Below are positions 15,862 to 22,636 of a stretch of DNA of 50,791 nucleotides, one piece after another. This DNA comes from UBA4823 sp034436035. GTDB lineage: Bacteria; Chloroflexota; Anaerolineae; Anaerolineales; UBA4823. The DNA lies in NCBI GenBank assembly GCA_034436035.1, contig DAOTVW010000155.1:1-50791 (forward strand). Reading direction: 5' to 3'. The position numbers and the translations under genes were made by a program. Below the pieces are notes generated by a model. It made no database searches, was not told the origin of the DNA, and saw nothing but the letters and a program-made list of their open reading frames with translations. Position 1 is the stretch's first letter. Each line of letters opens with the position of its first letter.

Positions 15862-15888
15862 TTACTTTTTAAGAATTACTGCCGATAA
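15862..15888 (+). promoter_or_regulatory. Possible sigma-28 promoter pointing antisense into cheY and HDOD genes
   Basis: On the plus strand a perfect sigma-28 -10 (GCCGATAA, 15881-15888) follows TTACTTTT (15862-15869, five of eight matches to TAAAGTTT) after exactly 11 bases. Transcription would run into the 3' end of the cheY-like gene in antisense. No plus-strand gene follows. The -10 match is striking, but the -35 is weak, so chance is possible. Confidence 0.3.
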
Positions 15889-15905
15889 TATGTATCAATT
15901 TTCGT

Positions 15906-16295
15906 TTAAGCGGTTAGAACCTGTTTAACCCTTTCAATCAACGTATCCATGTCAAAAGGTTTGACAAGAAAATCATTTGCGCCGTTTTCTATCGCTTGTT
16001 GGACAACTTCGCGCACCCCAAGGGCAGAGATAACCACGATCCGCATATCGGTAGGCATCGATTCGACTTGAAGCTGTTGTAAAAGCTGCAACCCGTTCAT
16101 TTGGGGTAGAAGGATGTCGAGAATCATTAGTGTCGGCGGGGATTCTTGAATCATGTCTAATGCTTCTAATCCGTTTTGGGCGATTTTCAGTTCGAAAGGT
16201 GGAACGAATTGCTGTTTTAAGGTCAGCTCCAGGAGGTCACGCATGGCAGGGTCATCTTCAACAATTAACAAAATGGGATTAGGAGAGTTATTCAT
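15906..16295 (-). CDS. Single-domain response regulator (CheY-like) inside the fli operon
   Basis: The 129-residue protein is a complete receiver domain and nothing more. The acidic pocket is E13-D14-D15 (LLIVEDDPAMRD), the phosphoacceptor D60 lies in LMILDILLPQMNG, the switch Ser is in VVISALG, and the conserved Lys is in NDFLVKPFD. As it lacks an output domain, it acts by binding a partner. FliM in this window has the N-terminal CheY-binding peptide, so a chemotaxis CheY role is possible. The gene is, however, paired with an HDOD gene 9 bases upstream and lies between fliQ and fliR, where Bacillus places no gene. Which role applies cannot be settled here. Confidence 0.85.
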   Translation of the reverse strand: MNNSPNPILLIVEDDPAMRDLLELTLKQQFVPPFELKIAQNGLEALDMIQESPPTLMILDILLPQMNGLQLLQQLQVESMPTDMRIVVISALGVREVVQQAIENGANDFLVKPFDMDTLIERVKQVLTA

Positions 16296-16304
16296 AGGGC
16301 AATC

Positions 16305-17180
16305 CTAAGGAATTTCTAATCGCTCTTGATAATTAAAAAGGCTTGCCTGAAGGCGTTCGGCAAGTTTTGGGGTTGACTCAGGATTTAGTTTTAATATTTC
16401 ATAAGTAGCCGGTTGAATGACTTTGCCGGCTAGAAAAAGGTCTTCGTCACTTTCCGAAGGAGCCAGAGCATTTGCTAAATTGACAATTGCGGCAAGCTGT
16501 TGGTGGGGTTGATCAGCCCTGGGTGCATGATGATCACGGATAGCTTCAATTAATTCCGGCGGAAATTGCCAATGTTCACCAGCCAATGCACCAACGCCAG
16601 CGTGGTCGATCCCAAATAATTGTTCTTCCACCTTCCACATTGGCTGCTTCTGTGTGTGCATCATCTCCATGATTTGATTATAATCTGCCATCACATATTG
16701 ATCTAACACAAGTTTACCAATATCGTGCAGTAATCCCGCTACATACGCTTTTTCAGGATCGGGGTATCTTAGTGCAGTTGCAAGCCAATGCGCAGCACTG
16801 GCTACAGCAACGCTGTGGAACCACAAACCCTTATCTCCTAAACGATACCCTGCCAGTCGAGCACTTAATGGTCCAGATGCCATAGTGCTATACACTAACG
16901 AACGGACTTGTTTAAACCCTAAACGGACGACTGCTTCTTGAACAGAGGAGCACTGCCGTGAAAAGCCCATTACAACGGAATTTGCCACTTTCAATATATA
17001 GGCAGTTAGTGCTTGGTCGAGGGAAATTAATTCGGCAACTTGGCGGGCGGATGTAGATGGGTTATCCAGTTCTTTAAGGATACGCAATGGACTGCCTGGA
17101 AGAGGGCGCAGTCTATTGACACTGCGGATAATCTCATCCAGACGGCGTTGTTCAGCAGTTTCTGGTTTGGATAAACCCAT
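16305..17180 (-). CDS. HDOD-domain signalling protein inside the fli operon
   Basis: HDOD proteins are HD-related signalling proteins often found with receivers. In this 291-residue protein the HDOD domain spans about residues 15-215. It has PLPGSPLRILKELDNPSTSA, ISLDQALTAYILKVANS, the HD-like core VAGLLHDIGKLVLDQYV, and DHAGVGALAGEHWQFP and IRDHHAP. The metal-binding type residues (H-HD-H-H) appear largely kept, unlike in many HDOD proteins, so hydrolase activity is conceivable. The C-terminal 70 residues are helical and unassigned. It follows fliQ after 14 bases and precedes the CheY-like gene by 9, so all are co-transcribed. A role in regulating flagella or a motile-sessile switch is inference. 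Confidence 0.88.
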   Translation of the reverse strand: MGLSKPETAEQRRLDEIIRSVNRLRPLPGSPLRILKELDNPSTSARQVAELISLDQALTAYILKVANSVVMGFSRQCSSVQEAVVRLGFKQVRSLVYSTMASGPLSARLAGYRLGDKGLWFHSVAVASAAHWLATALRYPDPEKAYVAGLLHDIGKLVLDQYVMADYNQIMEMMHTQKQPMWKVEEQLFGIDHAGVGALAGEHWQFPPELIEAIRDHHAPRADQPHQQLAAIVNLANALAPSESDEDLFLAGKVIQPATYEILKLNPESTPKLAERLQASLFNYQERLEIP

Positions 17181-17194
17181 TCCATCCCCGTTGC

Positions 17195-17464
17195 CTATTT
17201 CGGCATGGTAGCCAAATTAGAAAAGATGGATATAGTAAAAGAGAGCATTTTTTCACCCATCCAGGATCCCATGATCGCAAGAACAATGCCAATACCGATC
17301 ATTTTAGGGATAAAGGTGAGGGTTGCTTCGTGTATTTGAGTTGCAGCTTGAAACAGACTTACCAAGCTCCCGACAATTAAACTCACTAATAAGATTGGTC
17401 CAGCGATAATCAGCGCTGTCATTACTGCATTTTGGGCAAAACCAAGAACGTAAGATTCTGTCAT
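17195..17464 (-). CDS. fliQ: Flagellar export gate protein FliQ
   Basis: FliQ is the smallest subunit of the export pore. The 89-residue form begins at the ATG at 17464 (MTESYVLGFAQNAVMTALII), preceded by GAGGATAG; a TTG five codons upstream would overlap the fliP stop and is less likely. Two membrane helices are evident (about 14-38 and 52-75), with the conserved stretch LVSLFQAATQIHEATLTFIP between them. Length and layout match the family exactly. It lies 11 bases after fliP and precedes the HDOD gene. Confidence 0.96.
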   Translation of the reverse strand: MTESYVLGFAQNAVMTALIIAGPILLVSLIVGSLVSLFQAATQIHEATLTFIPKMIGIGIVLAIMGSWMGEKMLSFTISIFSNLATMPK

Positions 17465-17475
17465 GGATACTATCC

Positions 17476-18255
17476 TCAATGAATAAAGCTAAGAGATAAC
17501 GAGCGGATGATGAGATACCATCCATCAACCATAATGAATAATAAGATTTTAAACGGCAAGGAAATTAATGATGGTGGTAACATCATCATTCCCATAGAAA
17601 GTAAAACGGAGGATATGACTAAATCAATAATTAAAAAGGGGATATAAATTGCAAAACCCATAACAAACGCGGTTCGGAGCTCACTCAAGACAAAAGCGGG
17701 GAGTAAAACCACTGTAGGTATATCCTCTAATGTATTGGGGCGATCTTGATGATTCATTTCTAAAAACAATTCAAGGTCTTTGTCTCGAGTCTGCTTGAAC
17801 ATAAATTCACGCAGGGGCTGCATTGCTTTGTTAAAAGCGGTCGTTTGATCGATTTCGCCAGCCAGGTATGGTTTAATAGCTTGCTGGTTCATTTCAGTAT
17901 AAACGGGTGTCATGACAAAAAAGGTCAGTATCAAAGCCAACCCGACAAGCACTTGATTAGGTGGGATTTGCGGTGTGCCGATAGCATTTCGTAAGAGTGA
18001 AAGTACAATCACAATTCTGGTGAAAGAGGTGGTCATGATCAATAGCGAAGGTGCTAGAGAAAGGATGGTGATCAAGAGCAGTAACTGGACACCAGAACTG
18101 ACTTGTTTGGGTTGACCGTTCGGTTCGACAGTTAAGGTTAATCCTGGCGCAGACCATTGGGAATCCGCTGCGCAGCCAGTAAGGAGGAAACTGGCGAGCA
18201 ACAACAATAGAATACACAATAATACCTTTTTCTTTTTCGCAGTCATCATATTCAT
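17476..18255 (-). CDS. fliP: Flagellar export gate protein FliP
   Basis: FliP forms the core of the export pore with FliQ and FliR. The 259-residue protein has a cleavable-type signal sequence, then the family motifs TTSFTRIVIVLSLLRNAIGT and PPNQVLVGLALILTFFVMTP. The second half has ELRTAFVMGFAIYIPFLIID and SSVLLSMGMMMLPP, ending in DGWYLIIRSL. The signal peptide (residues 1-28) ends with LLTGC, which has the form of a lipobox with Cys28, unusual for FliP. The gene overlaps fliO by 4 bases. The start lacks a strong ribosome-binding site, fitting translational coupling. Confidence 0.97.
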   Translation of the reverse strand: MNMMTAKKKKVLLCILLLLLASFLLTGCAADSQWSAPGLTLTVEPNGQPKQVSSGVQLLLLITILSLAPSLLIMTTSFTRIVIVLSLLRNAIGTPQIPPNQVLVGLALILTFFVMTPVYTEMNQQAIKPYLAGEIDQTTAFNKAMQPLREFMFKQTRDKDLELFLEMNHQDRPNTLEDIPTVVLLPAFVLSELRTAFVMGFAIYIPFLIIDLVISSVLLSMGMMMLPPSLISLPFKILLFIMVDGWYLIIRSLSLSFIH

Positions 18256-18641
18256 GGGAGGATTTTCCGCTTTTTCAAATTATCTACAAAAACAGCTGCG
18301 AAAGCAGGAATCGGTAACGGATTTATTTCCTGAGTATGGTTATCCATAAGCACGCCCGCATTGAGTTCGGTATCATCCACTTTGCTGAGCATGGTAACTT
18401 CGTGATCGGTGGCTCCGATGAGATATACCTGGTTACCAACTTGTACAAGGTGAATCGCTCGATGGGGAGATAAATGAGTGGTTTCAATGATTTTAATCCC
18501 TTTTCTCAAGCGAGGGTTTTGGCTAGATTGAAGGCGGCGGAGGATGATCACGCTGCTATAAATCAAAAGCAAGACTAAACCGAGTTTGAAAAGCACGTTG
18601 ACAAACAGCGCCGCGGTTGTCCAGCTGTCGGATTGCGTCAT
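18252..18641 (-). CDS. fliO: Flagellar biosynthesis protein FliO
   Basis: FliO is a small membrane protein that helps FliP oligomerise. The 129-residue product has one N-terminal membrane helix (about residues 9-30, ALFVNVLFKLGLVLLLIYSS) followed by a cytoplasmic domain with KIIETTHLSPHRAIHLVQVG and QVYLIGATDHEVTMLSKVDD, the typical FliO/FliZ pattern. It overlaps fliN upstream and fliP downstream by 4 bases each, the conserved fliN-fliO-fliP order. The family is variable, but the pattern and position are clear. Confidence 0.92.
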   Translation of the reverse strand: MTQSDSWTTAALFVNVLFKLGLVLLLIYSSVIILRRLQSSQNPRLRKGIKIIETTHLSPHRAIHLVQVGNQVYLIGATDHEVTMLSKVDDTELNAGVLMDNHTQEINPLPIPAFAAVFVDNLKKRKILP

Positions 18642-19021
18642 AAAGTAGCCTCTTCTTCGGATACAGGAGAAACTAATTCCGTTATCCGTACTCCGAATTT
18701 ATCGTCTACCACCACCACCTCCCCTTTGGCAATTAGATGTTCGTTAACAAAAACATCCACGGCATCGCCGGCAATGCGATCCAACTCAACAACCGACCCT
18801 TTCTGCAAATCAAGCACTTGCTTAACGGTCAATTCTGCTCTCCCGAGCTCAACCGTTAATAGCAATAAGACATCCATTAACATTTCTAACGAAGCACCAT
18901 TGTTGGATTTCGCAGGGGAGGATGAGTTCTTTGCTGCCGGGGCTTTGTGAACCGGGGTTTCTGGTTCTGGAGTTTGATTTTCCATCGAATCTTGTTGGAG
19001 TTCGGCAATTTCTTCGCTCAT
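18638..19021 (-). CDS. fliN: Flagellar motor switch protein FliN
   Basis: FliN forms the C-ring base and helps docking of the export ATPase complex. The 127-residue form starts at ATG 19021 behind GAGGT; a TTG four codons upstream is less likely. The first 45 residues are polar and Pro/Ala/Ser-rich. The C-terminal SpoA domain follows: LLLLTVELGRAELTVKQVLD, LQKGSVVELDRIAGDAVDVF and GEVVVVDDKFGVRITELVSP. It is a plain FliN, not the longer FliY with CheC-like modules typical of Bacillus. It lies between fliM (18-base gap) and fliO. Confidence 0.95.
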   Translation of the reverse strand: MSEEIAELQQDSMENQTPEPETPVHKAPAAKNSSSPAKSNNGASLEMLMDVLLLLTVELGRAELTVKQVLDLQKGSVVELDRIAGDAVDVFVNEHLIAKGEVVVVDDKFGVRITELVSPVSEEEATL

Positions 19022-19039
19022 ACTGTACCTCAATTCTGT

Positions 19040-20068
19040 TTATTTATTCCCATTTTGGCTGATTTTTTCCGTAATTTGAACGGCATAATTCTTCCCCACC
19101 TTTCCAATTTTTCCCATAAAGACCTTTTTATTAGAAATTTGTATTACAACCTCTTGATTAACCTTAGTGTCTAACTCTATTAAAGAGCCAATTTTCAGGT
19201 TGGTTAAATCATTGAAAGATCGTTTGGCGTTCCCTAAAAAAACACGCATAGTGAGTTTCGCTTCGTATAAATTTTGCATGTTATATTGTCGTGCTTGTGG
19301 ATCAATTTGTTTTTCTTTTCTCCCACTAAACCATATATGCGGCTTTAGGACATTCGCGATGGGTTTGAGCATGGAGAAGGGGATATATATATTCATCAAT
19401 CCGCTGACATTATTGAGATTTAACTCAAAGGTAATTAACAATACTCGCTCATTACCCATGATCATCTGCACCCAATGCTGATTAGTGGTGCTATCCTCTA
19501 AGCCTGGTTCGATGGCGACCACTTTGCTCCAGGATGCTTTGATGTCATTTAACATGTGTTCGATCAGCCCACGCAGCAGATATTGATCGATTTCGGTCAA
19601 TACACGGATCTTGCTGCCGCGGGAACTTTGCCCACCGAGGCGTTGTTCGAGAATGACATAGCTGATATCGGGGCTAATGGTGATGATCATTTGACCCGGT
19701 AATGGTGCTAAGGTCAACATGTGGAATAGCGAACCCTGTGGGAGGTCTTTCAAGAAATCGTGAAAGCGGCCTTGTTCGGTATGGACGACTCGCGGGCGCA
19801 TGTTGGTGCGAACGAAAGTAGGGAGGGAGCTGGTTAACCGTTCTGCTAAATCTTCATGAACGAGTTCCACCGCTCGCATTTGATCTTTGGAAAAATGATC
19901 CGGAGACCAGAAATTATACGGACGGACTTGTTTATCCGTTTCTGGCTTATCGGTTTTAACCTCCTTTTGATCCATGAGTTCAGCGAGGTTTACACTGCCC
20001 TCATTATCGGATTGTTCTATCTCAATCGCACCTGCTAATAGCGCATCAATCTCAGATTGGGATAACAT
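19040..20068 (-). CDS. fliM: Flagellar motor switch protein FliM
   Basis: FliM links the rotor to the chemotaxis signal. The 342-residue protein starts with MLSQSEIDALLAG, the peptide that binds phosphorylated CheY. After a polar linker (15-45), the CheC-like middle domain includes LVHEDLAERLTSSLPTFVRT and QGSLFHMLTLAPLPGQMIIT. The C-terminal SpoA domain has GNAKRSFNDLTNLKIGSLIE. The intact CheY-binding peptide implies that a phospho-receiver controls rotation even though no cheA, cheW or cheB is in the window. An AGGTGATGAACG ribosome-binding site precedes the ATG. Confidence 0.97.
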   Translation of the reverse strand: MLSQSEIDALLAGAIEIEQSDNEGSVNLAELMDQKEVKTDKPETDKQVRPYNFWSPDHFSKDQMRAVELVHEDLAERLTSSLPTFVRTNMRPRVVHTEQGRFHDFLKDLPQGSLFHMLTLAPLPGQMIITISPDISYVILEQRLGGQSSRGSKIRVLTEIDQYLLRGLIEHMLNDIKASWSKVVAIEPGLEDSTTNQHWVQMIMGNERVLLITFELNLNNVSGLMNIYIPFSMLKPIANVLKPHIWFSGRKEKQIDPQARQYNMQNLYEAKLTMRVFLGNAKRSFNDLTNLKIGSLIELDTKVNQEVVIQISNKKVFMGKIGKVGKNYAVQITEKISQNGNK

Positions 20069-20111
20069 CGTTCATCACCTGTCAATTTCCATTGATTTCA
20101 TCTCACGGGTG

Positions 20112-20696
20112 TTATTGCACGACAAATTCGGTGAAGTAAACGGCTATGATCTGGTATTCGGGAAGTTGTTTGTTGAGATTATCTTTGATCTGGGCGCGGA
20201 GCGCTTCTTTTCCTTCTGCGGTATATACTTTGTCAAAAGATTGGCTGGCAAATAGTGTGATTAATGTGTCATTGATGATAGGCATCTTGGTTTCGATCTC
20301 TTGATTAAAATTATCTATAAAAGCTTTTTTCTCTTCCGCAGTTTTTAGGTCAAAGTATGCGGGATCTGTAGGGGCAAACTCTAAAACAACTCCCACACGG
20401 AGATATTTCCGACCGGTAGGATCCACAAGATTCACGATTTTGCTGCCGGTGTCAACCATTAATCCTTGTCCTGGTTCCAGGTTTGTTATTTTAATTTGCG
20501 GAGTGGGTTTCGAAGCAGCAGGCGATTCCACCGGCGCGCTAGGTGTCAATTGAGATGGAACTGCATAAAGTAAATAAAACGGTTTTGGTAAGTTGTCTGG
20601 AGCGAAGATGATATAGACGACTGCCAAATTTGACAGAGTTAATATCGTCAAAACAAGACCGAGTAATATTTTTGGGAGAAGTTTTACGATTTTCAT
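20112..20696 (-). CDS. fliL: Flagellar basal-body-associated protein FliL
   Basis: FliL surrounds the stator and supports torque. The 194-residue protein has a short cytoplasmic start, one membrane helix (about residues 9-32, ILLGLVLTILTLSNLAVVYI), a Pro/Ala-rich linker and a stomatin-like extracytoplasmic domain with RKYLRVGVVLEFAPTDP, FIDNFNQEIETKMPIINDTL and the tail LPEYQIIAVYFTEFVVQ, the usual FliL ending. The ribosome-binding site is AAGGAAAGGG. It lies after motB (12-base gap) and before fliM, the standard order. Confidence 0.93.
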   Translation of the reverse strand: MKIVKLLPKILLGLVLTILTLSNLAVVYIIFAPDNLPKPFYLLYAVPSQLTPSAPVESPAASKPTPQIKITNLEPGQGLMVDTGSKIVNLVDPTGRKYLRVGVVLEFAPTDPAYFDLKTAEEKKAFIDNFNQEIETKMPIINDTLITLFASQSFDKVYTAEGKEALRAQIKDNLNKQLPEYQIIAVYFTEFVVQ

Positions 20697-20708
20697 TGTT
20701 CCCTTTCC

Positions 20709-21470
20709 TTATGGTTGGGTTGGTACGATGTTTAGATTCAGATCTACGCTATCCTCGCTAACCGAATAAACTACAATGATATCTGCGCGGCTGTTTAAGG
20801 CACGGTGTTCGGGTGTATCGTTGGGGAAGAGCGGTTGTGTATCGCCTCTTCCACTCACTACGATCCTTTTTGGATCAATGCCACCTTTAATCATGTACTC
20901 TGCAATAACCAGCGCCCTCGCAGTGGATAATTCCCAATTGTCACGATAATGTTTGTCTGTTGGTTTACTCGAGTCGGTGTGCCCAATGATGCGGATCTCA
21001 TTGCTGATATTTTTCACCATGTGGATAATCGTATCTAAGACTGGATAAGCGGCTGGATTTAAATTTGCAGTACCCGGTTCGAATACTAACTTTTCACTTA
21101 GGGAGATGAGCACACCTTCGATGTTATTTTGTACACTGACAACACCACCCAAATTGGCGTGGGCTAACATCTGCGTTAATTGTCCTGCGACCTCATTGGA
21201 TGTGACAGGCTCTTTCGGAATACCAGGGATCACAATTGGAGCGGATTGTTTCTGATCATCGGCTCCCCCCGTACGGTCAATGCCTGGATCAATCACCCGA
21301 TTGGGGCCGCCCCCAAACGCGACACTTAGGCTTTGGGCTAATTGTTTATAGCGCTGGATATCCACTTGACTCATGGAATACAGAACGACGAAGAGCACCA
21401 TCAGCAGCGTAATAAAATCTGCATAGCTGACCAACCAACGTTCTGAACCGCCACCACCATGACTGCTCAT
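20709..21470 (-). CDS. motB: Flagellar stator protein MotB
   Basis: MotB anchors the stator to peptidoglycan and carries the ion-binding aspartate. In this 253-residue protein the single membrane helix (about residues 14-36) begins WLVSYADFITLLMVLFVVLY, with Asp18 as the conserved ion-binding residue. A plug/linker region follows (40-105), and the OmpA-like domain includes RIIGHTDSS, WELSTARALVIAEYMIKGGI and RIVVSGRGDTQP with RADIIVVYSV at the end. It overlaps motA by 4 bases (ATGA). Whether protons or sodium drive the motor cannot be read with certainty. Confidence 0.96.
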   Translation of the reverse strand: MSSHGGGGSERWLVSYADFITLLMVLFVVLYSMSQVDIQRYKQLAQSLSVAFGGGPNRVIDPGIDRTGGADDQKQSAPIVIPGIPKEPVTSNEVAGQLTQMLAHANLGGVVSVQNNIEGVLISLSEKLVFEPGTANLNPAAYPVLDTIIHMVKNISNEIRIIGHTDSSKPTDKHYRDNWELSTARALVIAEYMIKGGIDPKRIVVSGRGDTQPLFPNDTPEHRALNSRADIIVVYSVSEDSVDLNLNIVPTQP

Positions 21471-22288
21471 GCTTCAGCCTCCGCGGTTTGTTTCGCACCA
21501 GCTTTCCCTTTCGCAGCAGCACCTTCACCTTGGCGCTGTTTAGGGGGCAGGAATGCAGACAGTTTTTCGCGAACGATGCGTGGGTTTTCACCTGCTTGCA
21601 GGGATAAAATTCCTTCAAGGATGAGATGACGATAGGCAGCTTCCTCTTCGCTATTGGCGCGTAACTTACCACTAATGGGCAACCAAAATACATTTGCAGA
21701 AAGGATGCCCCACAATGTTGCTAAAAATGCCGCTGCGATGGATTTGCCCAGTGTGCCAGGATTATCCAGCTTCTGTAATACCGATATCAGCCCCATCACC
21801 GTACCGATAATCCCCATCGTAGGCCCATATCCACCGGCTGCGCTAAAGAAATTAATCCCTTGGGCATGTCGTTCTTGCATGTTATGGATTTCGATTTCCA
21901 TAATTGCACGCACTTGAGATGGATCAACACCATCTACCACCATTTGAACCCCCTTGCGCAGGAACTCATCCTTAATTTTCTTTGCATCGTCTTCCAACGC
22001 TAAAAGCCCCTCTCGCCGCGCCTTATCTGCCATTTTAGCAATTAAATCAATCGATTCCATTGGGTTGGCTTTATGACCGCCCAAAAAGGCAATTTTGAAC
22101 CAGTTTGGAATTAACCCTAACGCTTTCATGGGGTAAGAAATTAAGGTAGCGACGAAAGCTCCGCCTACCGTCAACAAAATAGCTTGCGGATGGGCAAATA
22201 GTTCTGCTGGTGATCCACCATCCAAAATCATTACGACAGCAATGATCACCAATCCTGAAACTAAACCGATGATTGTGGCAAGGTCCAT
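21467..22288 (-). CDS. motA: Flagellar stator protein MotA
   Basis: MotA forms the ion channel with MotB and pushes the rotor. The 273-residue protein has four membrane helices (about 5-24, 32-52, 150-170, 184-204). It starts MDLATIIGLVSG, wording reminiscent of the sodium-type PomA. The conserved region GINFFSAAGGYGPTMGIIGT with GKSIAAAFLATLWGILSANV lies in helices 3 and 4. A C-terminal tail rich in Lys, Ala and Glu extends past residue 250. Its start overlaps the flbD stop by one base, so flbD-motA-motB are translationally linked. Confidence 0.96.
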   Translation of the reverse strand: MDLATIIGLVSGLVIIAVVMILDGGSPAELFAHPQAILLTVGGAFVATLISYPMKALGLIPNWFKIAFLGGHKANPMESIDLIAKMADKARREGLLALEDDAKKIKDEFLRKGVQMVVDGVDPSQVRAIMEIEIHNMQERHAQGINFFSAAGGYGPTMGIIGTVMGLISVLQKLDNPGTLGKSIAAAFLATLWGILSANVFWLPISGKLRANSEEEAAYRHLILEGILSLQAGENPRIVREKLSAFLPPKQRQGEGAAAKGKAGAKQTAEAEA

Positions 22289-22500
22289 TAATTCGCTCCG
22301 CTATTAATAGGAATTTCCGGGTTATGAACTAGTCGTTGGTAGTGGATAAATTCCTCCACGATGACTTGCGCACTTTCCTTGACTAACAATTTCTCCTTTG
22401 TCGTCAGCGTTATCACGGTATCCGGCGTGGTTTCCACGTACTGGATGATTTCCGGATTGAGATAAAATTTCACACCATTAAAGCGCGTGACTTCAATCAT
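22288..22500 (-). CDS. flbD: FlbD/SwrD-type small flagellar protein
   Basis: The 70-residue protein matches the small FlbD family (SwrD in Bacillus; not the unrelated Caulobacter regulator): MIEVTRFNGVKFYLNPEIIQ, then VETTPDTVITLTTKEKLLVK. SwrD is reported to raise motor torque, and the gene commonly lies between flgE and motA/fliL. Here it heads the long minus-strand supercluster, and flgE is at the far end on the other strand. A candidate sigma-70 promoter lies about 50-80 bases upstream. Confidence 0.93.
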   Translation of the reverse strand: MIEVTRFNGVKFYLNPEIIQYVETTPDTVITLTTKEKLLVKESAQVIVEEFIHYQRLVHNPEIPINSGAN

Positions 22501-22549
22501 TTTATTTTCCTGATATATTGGTTGCTAAAACCGAGCATTGATTTAACTC

Positions 22550-22577
22550 CGTATAGAATTTAACACAGGTCAATCAA
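22550..22577 (-). promoter_or_regulatory. Candidate sigma-70 promoter for the flbD-motA-motB-fliL supercluster
   Basis: On the minus strand TTGATT (22577-22572) and TATACG (22555-22550) are spaced by 16 bases in the 136-base gap upstream of flbD. Both hexamers deviate from consensus, and no sigma-28 box is seen here, fitting a middle-class flagellar operon. No obvious terminator for the upstream kinase operon lies in the gap, so read-through is possible. Confidence 0.4.
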
Positions 22578-22636
22578 GAAGTGCATAAATTGCCTGTGAA
22601 GGGCGTGTAAAGATTACCTAAAAAGAAGGGAAAAAA

